From the NCBI GenBank assembly GCA_964609515.1, contig CAZSTZ010000005.1:8775-72774 (forward strand): a stretch of 64,000 nucleotides of DNA, written 5' to 3'. The notes below the pieces were generated by a model, which searched no databases, was not told where the DNA came from, and worked only from the letters and a program-made list of their open reading frames with translations. The DNA comes from CALKCV01 sp964609515 (GTDB lineage Bacteria > Cyanobacteriota > Cyanobacteriia > Cyanobacteriales > Microcoleaceae). Below are positions 1 to 8,400 of this stretch, one piece after another (position 1 is the first letter of the stretch; each line of letters begins with the position of its first letter). Made by a program: the position numbers and the translations under genes.

Positions 1-166
1 CAACTTCGAGGGTAACATCTTCTCCGTCTAGCTGAAATTGGGTTGCGATCGAACCACCGCCAATTTTAGAATATTCCGATTTTGCCAACCACTCGAACAA
101 ATCTTCAGAAACATCGACGCTATCGTTATCTTGTCCGTTTTTTGAAAGAAAATCGATACTCAGCAT
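1..166 (-). CDS. Unknown protein, N-terminal fragment cut by window edge
   Basis: A minus-strand reading frame begins with ATG at 166 and stays open to the left edge, giving 55 residues that start MLSIDFLSKNGQ and end in GEDVTLEV. An AAAGGA ribosome-binding site lies just upstream of the ATG. The peptide is acidic and soluble-looking, with no signal peptide or membrane segment in the visible part. I do not recognise the family. It is read in the same direction as dapL but is separated from it by a 33-bp palindromic repeat. The frame and start look real; the function is unknown. Confidence 0.5.
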   Translation of the reverse strand, partial: MLSIDFLSKNGQDNDSVDVSEDLFEWLAKSEYSKIGGGSIATQFQLDGEDVTLEV

Positions 167-220
167 TATCCTTTTGTGGGTTAAATCAAATATGCAAATG
201 CGGGGATATTCCGGCAGCCC

Positions 221-253
221 AGAAACCGGGTTTTTTGGAAAAACCCGGTTTCT
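221..253. repeat. Palindromic repeat, AGAAACCCGG family (copy 1)
   Basis: Near-perfect 33-bp palindrome with arms AGAAACCGGG and CCCGGTTTCT around a T-rich/A-rich centre. The same family recurs at 4900-5066 (interrupted), 17285-17318, 20289-20321, 21268-21366 and 58549-58582, with a variant near 55204. Here it lies between the partial gene at the left edge and the 3' side of dapL. Confidence 0.85.
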
Positions 254-325
254 CAGATATTGCTTCGGACCAACAGATTGCTATCGCCCCACTTTAACAC
301 AAAAAGCGATCGCCTACAACCGACC

Positions 326-1561
326 CTAAACCTTTAACTTCTCACCAATACGCGCCATCGCCTCGTTCACATTCTCCCGACTGTTAAACGCCGAAATCCG
401 AAAATATCCTTCCCCCGCAGCGCCAAAACCAGAACCGGGAGTCCCCACAACATTAGTAACCTGCAACAACTTATCAAACAGATCCCAACTCGATAAACCC
501 TCTGGGGCTTTCACCCAAACATAAGGCGCGTTAACTCCGCCATAAATGGCAAAACCCGCCGCCGTCAGTTTCTCCCGAATAATCTTCGCATTCTCCAGAT
601 AAAAACTCACCAAAGCCTTAACCTGTGCTTGACCTTCCTCAGAATATACCGCCTCGGCGCCCCGCTGGACGATATAAGAAACGCCGTTAAACTTCGTACA
701 ATGCCGGCGGTTCCACAACTTCCACAGTTCCACATCGGAACCGTCGCTTGCCTTCGCCGTTAGCGTCTTGGGTACCACCGTCAACGCGCAGCGGGTACCG
801 GTGAAACCCGCATTCTTGGAAAACGACCGAAACTCGATCGCGCATTCCTTCGCCCCCTCTATCTCATAAATAGAATGAGGCAACTCCGGATCCGTAATAA
901 ATGCCTCGTAAGCGGCATCAAAAAATATAATCGAACCGTTTGCCTTCGCATATTCCACCCACCGCTTCAGATAATCTTTACTCGCAGTCGCCCCAGTCGG
1001 GTTATTGGGGAAACAAAGATAAATCAAATCTACCTTCTCTTCTGGAAGTTCCGCAGTAAAGTTATTCTCCGCCGTTATCGGCAAATAGACCAAACCCTCA
1101 AACTCTCCCTTATCGTTAACCGGTCCAGTGTGACCCGCCATCACGTTCGTATCCACATACACGGGATACACCGGATCCGTTACTGCAATTTTATTATCCT
1201 TGCCGAAGATATCCAGAATGTTCCCGGTATCGCATTTGGAACCGTCGGAAATAAAAATCTCCGAAGCATCGATATCGCATCCCCGCTTCTGGAAGTCATG
1301 GGCTGCGATTTTTTCCCGCAACCAAGCATAACCCTGTTCCGGGCCGTAACCTTTAAAAGTAGAGCGATCGCCCATTTCCTCCACTGCCTTTATCATCGCC
1401 TTTCGGCAAGCCTCCGGCAAAGGTTCGGTGACATCGCCGATACCCAGTTTAATAATGGGTGCCCCCGGGTTAGCTTCCGCGAAGACGTTCACCCGCCGCG
1501 CGATTTCCGGGAATAGATATCCAGCTTTGAGTTTGAGGTAGTTGTCGTTGATTTTTGCCAT
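326..1561 (-). CDS. dapL: LL-diaminopimelate aminotransferase
   Basis: A 411-residue PLP-dependent class I/II aminotransferase. It converts tetrahydrodipicolinate directly to LL-diaminopimelate using glutamate, the one-step lysine/peptidoglycan branch used by cyanobacteria, plants and chlamydiae. Visible marks are the N-terminal KLGIGDVTEPLP segment, the SDGSKCD stretch, the CFPNNPTG motif that contacts the cofactor, and SFSKNAGFTGTR carrying the Schiff-base lysine. Length is normal for DapL and for a soluble cytosolic enzyme. The start is ATG at 1561. The gene ends about 70 bp from the palindromic repeat at 221-253 and starts 168 bp from the riboflavin synthase stop, with a long inverted repeat between. 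No operon partner is evident. Confidence 0.96.
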   Translation of the reverse strand: MAKINDNYLKLKAGYLFPEIARRVNVFAEANPGAPIIKLGIGDVTEPLPEACRKAMIKAVEEMGDRSTFKGYGPEQGYAWLREKIAAHDFQKRGCDIDASEIFISDGSKCDTGNILDIFGKDNKIAVTDPVYPVYVDTNVMAGHTGPVNDKGEFEGLVYLPITAENNFTAELPEEKVDLIYLCFPNNPTGATASKDYLKRWVEYAKANGSIIFFDAAYEAFITDPELPHSIYEIEGAKECAIEFRSFSKNAGFTGTRCALTVVPKTLTAKASDGSDVELWKLWNRRHCTKFNGVSYIVQRGAEAVYSEEGQAQVKALVSFYLENAKIIREKLTAAGFAIYGGVNAPYVWVKAPEGLSSWDLFDKLLQVTNVVGTPGSGFGAAGEGYFRISAFNSRENVNEAMARIGEKLKV

Positions 1562-1660
1562 GTTTTTCCCTTAATGTATGCACCAATGAACGATAAAAAG
1601 TTTCTGGCTGCGAATAACAGTCAGAGACTTTCTGAGACTTGTTTATTTTACCCTACTTTG

Positions 1661-1728
1661 GTTCGTAGTAAGCACTTTAGTGCTTTAAAAATGACTTTAT
1701 TTAAAGCACTGAAGTGCTTACTACGAAC
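1661..1728. repeat. 68-bp inverted repeat, GTTCGTAGTAAGC family (complete copy)
   Basis: Two 29-bp arms (1661-1689 and 1700-1728) beginning GTTCGTAGTAAGCAC match with a single mismatch around a 10-nt loop, so either strand can form a long hairpin. The right arm abuts the stop codon of the riboflavin synthase gene. Half-copies of the same family flank the nested repeat locus at 4851 and 5112. It could act as a transcription terminator for ribE, but there is no clean T-run. Confidence 0.88.
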
Positions 1729-2406
1729 CTACATAAATCCATGTTCGGCTAAAAATTCTGGTGTAATTTCCTCTTGGTAGCCATTTCCTCCCAACCGCAT
1801 AAACTTAGCGACGTATTTACCTAAAATATCTGTTTCTATATTTACCAAAGTCTCTGGTTTTAGATAGCGCAAATTCGTTTCTTCATAGCTGTGGGGAATT
1901 ACCGCTACTTTAAACCACTTACCATCAACATCGCATTCCGCTACAGTTAAGCTAATTCCGTTAACCGCTATACTGCCCTTGGGTACGATGTAAGGCGCGA
2001 TTTGTCTGTCCCACTGGGAGGCTGCCCCCGCCGGAGAAATAAAAGTCATTTCCCAAGCGCTAGCCGTGGACTTCGACTCTTGCAAACAGCCCAGGCCGTC
2101 AACGTGGCCCGTCACGAAATGGCCTCCTAATTTGCTCCCGGCCCGGAGGGAAGTTTCCAGATTGACCGTCCCATCGGTCTTATGTCCCAAAGTGCTGCGA
2201 TGGAAGGTTTCTGGAGAGGCGATCGCCACAAAACCTTGAGATAAGATTTCAATGGCCGTCAGACATACCCCATCCACTGCCACGCTATCGCCTATGGCCA
2301 AATCCTTTAAAATGAGTTCTCCTCTACTGTCGCTACAGGCAACTTGCAGTCGGTCTTCTCCGATGAGGCTAATCTTTCCCGTTGCCTGAATTAATCCTGT
2401 AAACAT
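1729..2406 (-). CDS. ribE: Riboflavin synthase, alpha subunit
   Basis: A 225-residue protein of the riboflavin synthase alpha family. It dismutates two molecules of 6,7-dimethyl-8-ribityllumazine to riboflavin, the last step of vitamin B2 synthesis, and works as a cytosolic trimer. It starts MFTGLIQATGKI, typical of the family. Two lumazine-binding beta-barrel repeats are visible: the first carries DSVAVDGVCLTA, the second GSIAVNGISLTV, and between them lies GGHFVTGHVDG. The start is ATG at 2406. The TAG stop touches the 68-bp inverted repeat at 1661-1728. No FMN riboswitch is recognisable in the 299-bp gap upstream. The gene is monocistronic by spacing. Confidence 0.96.
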   Translation of the reverse strand: MFTGLIQATGKISLIGEDRLQVACSDSRGELILKDLAIGDSVAVDGVCLTAIEILSQGFVAIASPETFHRSTLGHKTDGTVNLETSLRAGSKLGGHFVTGHVDGLGCLQESKSTASAWEMTFISPAGAASQWDRQIAPYIVPKGSIAVNGISLTVAECDVDGKWFKVAVIPHSYEETNLRYLKPETLVNIETDILGKYVAKFMRLGGNGYQEEITPEFLAEHGFM

Positions 2407-2705
2407 CCGCCCGATCCTAAAAATTTTAGATTTTATATTTTAGAGCCTACCGAGAGCCCTGGCAAGCTCAGATTGCCGACAGGTTTATCGAGAGCCCATC
2501 TCGTTCTATGGGACTTTAGCTCCGGGCTGGCATATCCAATTTAGTTTTATTTGTCAACCCTCTTAAGGACAGTCTAAAATACAAAATATGGAAAATAAGT
2601 TAAAACTTGCCCGATCTAGATCGAGATCGAGGCATACTGGAGTTTAGTTAAGCTCGTGTTAAAAGCTCTCCAACTTAATAACTATAAGATTATGAGGCCG
2701 AACAG

Positions 2706-3212
2706 ATGATTGAAATGAAAGTCGCTGGAATTGCACTCGACGCTGCTACGCGCAATCCTATCGTGATTTTAAGGGATGGCACGGAACGGCGGGCCTTGCC
2801 GATCTTCATAGGTCAAGATCAGGCTAAGGCCATCATTGCCGCTCTCGAAGGCCAAAGACCGCCCAGACCCCTAACCCACGATCTGCTGGTCAACAGTCTC
2901 GAAGCATTGGGCGGGGTTTTGGAACGAGTGGTGATTCACTCCCTGCAAGATAACACTTTTTATGCGGTCTTGATGGTCCAGCAGGGAGAACACAATAGGG
3001 AAATTGACGCTCGTCCCAGCGACGCGATCGCCATCGCCCTCCGCACTAATAGTAGTATCTGGGTGATGGAGGAAGTGGTGCTAGAAGCATCTATTCCTGT
3101 AGATCGCGAAGCAGACGAAGCGGAACGCAGGGCATTCCGAGAGTTTGTCTCCCAACTGCGACCGGAAGATTTGATTAAAAGGGGAGGTTTGAGCGGTGGC
3201 GATTTATCTTAA
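2706..3212 (+). CDS. Bifunctional nuclease family protein (DUF151/BFN)
   Basis: A 168-residue member of the BFN/DUF151 family, conserved across cyanobacteria. Plant members have been described with combined RNase and DNase activity; the bacterial role is poorly defined. The BFN core spans roughly residues 1-135. It shows the LPIFIGQDQAKAI strand-helix unit, RPLTHDLL, and the EIDARPSDAIAIALR motif characteristic of the family. The C-terminal 30 residues are charged and probably flexible. The start is ATG at 2706, about 7 bases after a GAGG; an internal ATG at 2715 is also possible. No signal peptide. It stands alone, with repeat-filled gaps on both sides. Confidence 0.88.
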   Translation: MIEMKVAGIALDAATRNPIVILRDGTERRALPIFIGQDQAKAIIAALEGQRPPRPLTHDLLVNSLEALGGVLERVVIHSLQDNTFYAVLMVQQGEHNREIDARPSDAIAIALRTNSSIWVMEEVVLEASIPVDREADEAERRAFREFVSQLRPEDLIKRGGLSGGDLS

Positions 3213-3669
3213 TTGGTTAATAGTTAATAGTTAATAGTTAATTGTTAATTGTTAATTGCGATTTTACTATTAACAATTGACAATTAACAAAAACTGGCAA
3301 CCCTTCGCGTTATTCATCAATCCCCATTCCCAAAATAATATCAAAGCAAAGAGAGAGAAGAGGGGAATGCAAGTAAAACCAACCCTTACACGACGGCGAC
3401 TCAATTGTTAATTATTAATTGTTAATTGATATAGCATTTCCAAATCAGATTTCAACGAAAAAACGACTTTCTATTCATAGCAAAAAATGACTGTTACCTT
3501 CTTAGGAACTTGCAATTTAATAAGATACCGCTGATTCCGGTTCGCTTCACCCAACCTACAAGAGACTGGTAGTTTATTTTTTAACAAGTCCCTTAACTGT
3601 TGCCTCTTGCCTTTTGCCTTTTGCCTAAGTCGGCTAATTACTGTACACATCTCATAAGAAACTGCTATA
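3213..3669. repeat. Intergenic stretch with AATTGTTA heptamer repeats
   Basis: No gene is visible. The stretch holds clusters of short AATTGTTA/TTAACAAT repeats (3213-3260 and 3269-3292, again at 3411-3430), which could pair as a hairpin. A TTGCCTTT heptamer run occurs near 3600-3627. A piece at 3528-3562 (CTGATTCCGGTTCGC then CCAACCTACAAGA) resembles the right half of the MITE at 63669-63789 and is probably a decayed fragment. No clear promoter for the downstream gene was found. Confidence 0.6.
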
Positions 3670-4851
3670 GTGCGTTACCGTAGATTTGGTAAAACTAATT
3701 TGCCCTTATCGGTGTTTTCCTTGGGAACGATGCGCTATTTGGCATCGGAGAAAATAGCCGTGGAAACGGTGCTACAAGCACTGCGCGTGGGAGTTAATCA
3801 TATAGAAACTGCTAAAGGTTACGGTAAGAGCGAACAATATTTAGGGAAAGCATTAGGGAAAGCATTAGGGAAAGCATTAGGGAAAGCATTAGGGAAAGCA
3901 TTAGGGGAAGCATCAGCGGCGGGTTTGCCAAAAGATAGAAGTACGCTCTACATTACTACTAAAATACCCCCCACTACAGACGGAGATTTATTAGAACGAA
4001 GCATAGATGAATCTTTAACCAGACTCGGAACAGACTATATAGATTGTCTGGCAATTCATGGCATTAATACTCAAGAACATTTAGATGCCGCCGTGGCATC
4101 AATGCCGGCAGTAGCAAAACTCAAGAGCGATCGCCGAGTGCGACATCTCGGGTTTTCCACCCACGCACCTTTAGAAATTATTCTCGCTGCTATTAATACA
4201 GATTTATTCGAGTTCGTCAACTTACACTACTACTACTTTTTCCAACGCAACGCTCCAGCAGTAGAATTAGCAGCTAAAAAAGATTTAGGAGTATTTATAA
4301 TATCTCCAGCAGACAAAGGCGGTCAACTTTATACACCTCCCGATACTTTGCGGCAATTGTGCGAGCCCTTCTCGCCCTTGGAATTAAATTATCGGTTTTT
4401 ATTGAGCGATCGCCGCATTACTACTGTTAGCGTCGGCGCTGCTAATCCCCAGGAGTTAGAATTACCTTTGAAAAGTAGCGATCGCCTCGAACCTCTCACC
4501 AATACAGAAATAGAAGCATTTCGACGGTTAGAATCTACTTTAGTAGAGCGTTTGGCAACCGATAAATGCAGTCAATGTTATGCTTGTTTGCCCTGCCCCG
4601 AAACTATCAATATACCCGAAGTGCTGCGGTTGCGGAATTTAGCGATCGCCTACGACATGACCGAGTTCGGCAAATATCGATATCGAATGTTTGAGAATGC
4701 CGGTCATTGGTTTTGGGGCAACAAAGGCAGTCGATGTACCAGTTGCGGCGATTGTTTGCCCCGCTGTCCCGAGGAACTCGATATACCTGCCTTATTAAAA
4801 GACACCCACCAGCGCTTAAAAAGTTCTGAAGGTCGAAGGCTGTGGGAATAG
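3670..4851 (+). CDS. Aldo/keto reductase with C-terminal ferredoxin-type cysteine clusters
   Basis: A 393-residue protein. Residues 1-300 form an aldo/keto reductase barrel that uses NADPH to reduce carbonyls; the substrate is unknown. It starts RYRRFGKTNLPLSV, and HIETAKGYGKSE and LGFSTHA are visible. Around residues 300-385 are two cysteine clusters, CSQCYACLPC and CTSCGDCLPRC, expected to bind 4Fe-4S clusters, as in other cyanobacterial AKR-ferredoxin fusions. This suggests electron input from the photosynthetic chain (inference). The start is GTG at 3670. Residues 58-81 are a perfect LGKA tandem repeat, giving the protein about 20 residues more than expected after the family motif SEQYLGKAL. 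The classical AKR tyrosine appears as the Y of KGYGKSE. Confidence 0.88.
   Translation: MRYRRFGKTNLPLSVFSLGTMRYLASEKIAVETVLQALRVGVNHIETAKGYGKSEQYLGKALGKALGKALGKALGKALGEASAAGLPKDRSTLYITTKIPPTTDGDLLERSIDESLTRLGTDYIDCLAIHGINTQEHLDAAVASMPAVAKLKSDRRVRHLGFSTHAPLEIILAAINTDLFEFVNLHYYYFFQRNAPAVELAAKKDLGVFIISPADKGGQLYTPPDTLRQLCEPFSPLELNYRFLLSDRRITTVSVGAANPQELELPLKSSDRLEPLTNTEIEAFRRLESTLVERLATDKCSQCYACLPCPETINIPEVLRLRNLAIAYDMTEFGKYRYRMFENAGHWFWGNKGSRCTSCGDCLPRCPEELDIPALLKDTHQRLKSSEGRRLWE
3841..3912 (+). repeat. 12-bp in-frame minisatellite (six units) inside the aldo/keto reductase
   Basis: Unit TTAGGGAAAGCA begins at 3841, 3853, 3865, 3877 and 3889 with no mismatch, followed by a sixth unit with one substitution at 3901. 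It encodes LGKA five times, then LGEA. Because 12 bp equals four codons, copy-number change keeps the frame and adds about one helical turn per unit. Confidence 0.97.
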
Positions 4852-5112
4852 TTCGTAGTAAGCGCTTTAGCGCTTTCAACTTTGTCTATCTCGCAGATTG
4901 AGAAAGCCGGTTTTTTCAACAATACCTTCGCCAAAATAAAAAAATACCATTAGTAGGTTGGGTGGGCAGTCAGTGCGCAACCCAACAAAATCGTTGGGTT
5001 CCACACTGACTGCCCACCCAACCTACAAAAAAATGGCGAAGGTATTGTTCAAAAAACCGGGTTTCTGACTATATTTAACTAGCTCTCTAGCACTAAAGTG
5101 CTTACTACAAAC
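4851..5112. repeat. Nested repeat locus: outer GTTCGTAGTAAGC element split by two later repeats
   Basis: The outer arms are GTTCGTAGTAAGCGCTTTAG at 4851 and its partner ending at 5112 (AGTGCTTACTACAAAC), the same family as 1661-1728. Between them is an AGAAACCCGG palindrome (left half about 4900-4919, right half about 5048-5066). That palindrome is itself split by the MITE at 4920-5047. The left outer arm overlaps the stop codon of the aldo/keto reductase gene. Confidence 0.85.
4920..5047. mobile_element. MITE-like non-autonomous element, copy 1 (128 bp)
   Basis: Terminal inverted repeats CAATACCTTCGCCA (4920-4933) and TGGCGAAGGTATTG (5034-5047) are perfect over 14 bp. The element is flanked on both sides by TTCAA, a 5-bp target duplication. 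Inside, perfect 23-bp arms at 4953-4975 and 5004-5026 make a long foldback hairpin. It has no coding capacity. Removing the element plus one TTCAA restores a continuous AGAAACCCGG-type palindrome, which shows it inserted there. Copy 2 is at 63669-63789. Confidence 0.9.
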
Positions 5113-5120
5113 CTTTTTAA

Positions 5121-5192
5121 CTGGGGCGGAAGGATTCGAACCTCCGAATGGCGGGACCAAAACCCGCTGCCTTACCACTTGGCGACGCCCCA
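5121..5192 (-). tRNA. trnQ: tRNA-Gln (anticodon UUG)
   Basis: Read on the minus strand, 72 nt fold as a standard tRNA. The acceptor stem pairs TGGGGCG with CGCCCCA and the discriminator base is G. The D-arm contains AAGTGGTAA. The anticodon stem GCGGG/CCCGC encloses loop TTTTGGT, giving anticodon TTG (reads CAA/CAG Gln). The T-arm contains GGTTCGAATCC. CCA is not encoded. It sits next to the nested repeat locus, and no attachment-site duplication was noticed. Confidence 0.95.
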
Positions 5193-5327
5193 ACGTTTTG
5201 ATGACAATAGCCATTGTAGCAGTAAAGCCTCGGGTTTTGTCAAGTATTTTTGAAAAAAATTAAAAATTTTTTTTTTGGGCCTTGCTAAGTTAAGGTCCGC
5301 AGAAAAAGTCGTCGGGGACGCCCCTTC

Positions 5328-5418
5328 TCCCTTGTCCCCGCAAGTCCGCCCTTGTCCCCGCAAGTCCGCCCTTGTCTCCCTTGTCTCCCTTGTCCCCGCA
5401 AGTCCGCCCTTGTCTCCA
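5328..5418. repeat. CTTGTCCCC / CAAGTCCGCC short tandem repeat array
   Basis: Interspersed copies of CTTGTCCCCGCAAGTCCGCC (20-bp unit) and the shorter CTTGTCTCC fill the space just beyond the stop codon of the LOV sensor kinase. CTTGTCCCCGCAAG contains self-complementary CTTG/CAAG ends. There is no coding potential. Confidence 0.85.
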
Positions 5419-5419
5419 T

Positions 5420-8400
5420 TTAGGCCTTAAGGTGAACCGGCGGCTTCACGGGAATTTCAATCCAAAACTCGGCCCCTTCCCCCGGTTCGGAAATACACTT
5501 TAAAACGCCCCCATGCTTCTCAACCACAATCTGATAGCTAATAGAAAGTCCCAAACCCGTCCCCTTACCCACCGGTTTAGTCGTAAAAAAGGGATCGAAT
5601 AACCTAGTCCTAACCTTCTCCGGCATTCCCGGCCCGTTGTCTTTAATCCTAATGACAACATACTCTTCTGGCGATGGCAGGGATTTTTGCTGGCCTTTAG
5701 CTTCTGGTTCGGGCTCTCCCATTAGGGTAGTAATTTTAATAATTTTAGGATCCGGCTGGGCATCCAGGGCATCGATCGCGTTAGCAATAATATTCATAAA
5801 AACTTGATTCATTTGGCCCGCATAACATTCAACCTTGGGCAGCTCGGCATATTCTTTAACAATCTCAATGCCATCATCTTTCCCTTTAGACTTGAAGCGG
5901 CTGTGCAAAATCAGCAGAGTATTATCCAAGCCCTCGTGAATATTAACCGGTTTCATTTCCGCCTCATCCAGACGAGAGAAATTCCGCAAAGACAAAACAA
6001 TCTTGCGGATCCGTTCCGTCCCCATCTCCATCGAGGCCAAGATATTTGGTAAATCCTCAATTAAAAACTCCAAATCTATCTCTTCTGCTTTTTCCTGAAT
6101 TTCCGGGTGTGGCTCCCTGTAGTGCTTTTGATAAAGCTCTAACAGCTCCAGAATCTCGTGGGTATAAGTTTTGCAGTGAGTAAGATTGCCATAAATAAAA
6201 TTCACCGGGTTATTAATTTCGTGGGCCACGCCAGCCACCATTTGTCCCAGAGAAGACATCTTCTCGTGTTGAATGAGCTGGGCTTCCTTTTGCTGTAAGT
6301 TATGTAAAGCCTCTTTGAGGTGAAAAGCTTGAGTTTGGGCAGCCAAAGCAGCAGCGCGAGTTTGGGCGTAGAGTTCCGCTTGGTCGATCGCGATCGCCAC
6401 CTGATCCACCACCGCCTGCAACAGTTCCACCTCGCTATCGGTCCAGGGTCGCGGTTGGCTGTAATTGGCACAAATAACCGCCCCTAATTGGCCAGAACGA
6501 GTATGCAGGGGCAGCAACAGTTGCGACTTTACCCCCAATTCCTCCAAATAGGCCTGCATGGACTGAGAAACAGCAGCATCGTTAGTTTCCAGATTATTAA
6601 CCCGCATAACCTCCCGCAGGCGAATTTTTTCAGCGAGCAAGGCCGCTTGCGTCGGTGGATATTCGTCAGCCCGATGGGGTAGATTTGGACTGGACGCTTC
6701 GTGGGTGACAACAATGCTCGTAGTTTGAGCTGCCAAACACCAAATAAAGTAACACTGGTCGATTTGTAAGAGATTTCTAATTTCATTAACTGCAGTTCCC
6801 AGGATTTTATCTAAATCCAGGGAATCGCGAATTTGACTGGCCAGGCGAAACAGTAAAGTTTCCCGGTTGCTGGCAAAGTGTTCTTGAGTTTGAACTCGAT
6901 CCACCGTAGCAGCGATCGCTCCTGCCACCCATTGCAGAACCTCCTGGGCCGCATCGGTAATTTGTCGGTTCGTCCAAACCCGCATTACCCCTAAAACCCT
7001 ACCCTCGACGATTAAAGGATAAGTAATCGCTGCTTGATTTTGACAATTAGCTGTTGAAAATTGGTTGCTTGCTGCTAAAAGCTTTCGGCAGTTGCTGGCT
7101 TGGTTGAGATTTTGTCTTTGGGCGTGTAAATTTGACCTTGGAGAACCAGTAAGTATAAGCTCTTCATTTTTAGAGTAATCTGTTTTTACCGACGTTTCTG
7201 CTGCCATCTCCGAAGGAATCTCTCCGGCGCAAGCTTCCAGTTTTAATTGATTTGTTTGGCGATCCACAGTCCAGACGCCCGCCCCTGTCAAGTCTAGTTC
7301 TCGAACGATCGCCTTGCTAGAGCGAGTCAAAAGGACCGATAAAGGTCCGCTTTGGCCCAGAATTTTTCCCACTTCCGCTTCCAGAATAGACAGACGCGAT
7401 CGCTCCAACAAAGCCGCATCCGCTTGTTTGCGTTCGCTAATATCCCGGGACACGGCCACCAATTCCACAACTTCATCGGTTTCTGGATGGCGAATTGTCT
7501 GATAAGTAGTTTCAAACCAGACGTAATGGCCTTCTTTGTGACGCAGGCGATGAGTAAAAGTGTAGGTATCCGAAGCCGTGTTTGATTCCGAAGTTAGTTC
7601 TGGTAGTTGTAATTGACTGCGGCGAGGGGACAAATCGCATCGATGGTGTTGGGGCTCTTCAGGATGAAAAAAGTCGTAGGCGCAACGATTTATTAACTCT
7701 TCCGAACGGTATCCTAATAGACGCTCGCAGGCAGGGGAAGCATAAAGATAGACTCCTTCGGCTGTTTGTCTGGAAATAAAGTCAGTAGAATTATGAGCTA
7801 AAAGTCGGTAACGTTCTTCGCTTTTTCTAAGAGCTTCTTCCGCTTGTTTTCTAGAAGTTATATCTGTTTGAATCCCAATAAAATGAGTCAGACGGTTGTG
7901 GGTATCTCGAACTGGAGAAATTGCTAACTCGTTCCAAAAAGGAGTACCATCTTTACGGTAATTTTTTAATACTACCAAACAATCTTTTTCTGTTACAATC
8001 GCCTCGCGGATTTTAGCTAAAGCTTCTTTATCCGTATCTGGACCTTGTAAGAAGCGACAGTTAGTTCCTATTACTTCCCTACGGGAATAACCCGCGATTT
8101 TTTCAAAAGCTCTGTTGCAATAAATAATTGGGTTATCTGGTTTGGTATGGTCCGTAATAATAATACCGTTGCTACTTGCGGCGATCGCTCTTTCTAAAAG
8201 ATGTAAAGTCTCTTTTGTTTGTTGCTTGCTTTCCTCCACTTCTTGGAGTCCTAAAAATTTGCTCCCCAAGTGAATTAATTTGCGGTGCAAATCTACTTGA
8301 TTTTCAATAGCCCCCGTTAAGGCCTCCAATTCCTCCCGACATTCCTGCGTCAACTCTCTAGGTTGGTAATCCATTACTGACAATAGACCGATGAGTTGCC

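Noticed and set aside
82..297. 71-codon plus-strand frame near the left edge
   Set aside because: It lies antisense to the partial gene at 1-166 and its second half is the translated palindrome (QKPGFLEKPGFS). It has no family resemblance.
875..1516. 213-codon frame opposite dapL
   Set aside because: Shadow of dapL on the other strand; composition rich in Arg/His/Ile without motifs, while the dapL frame is fully conserved.
3528..3562. Third MITE copy
   Set aside because: Only a segment similar to the interior of copy 2 is present; neither 14-bp end is found, so at most a decayed fragment.
5121..5192. tRNA as an integration site for a genomic island
   Set aside because: No duplicated 3' end of the tRNA and no integrase in the neighbourhood.
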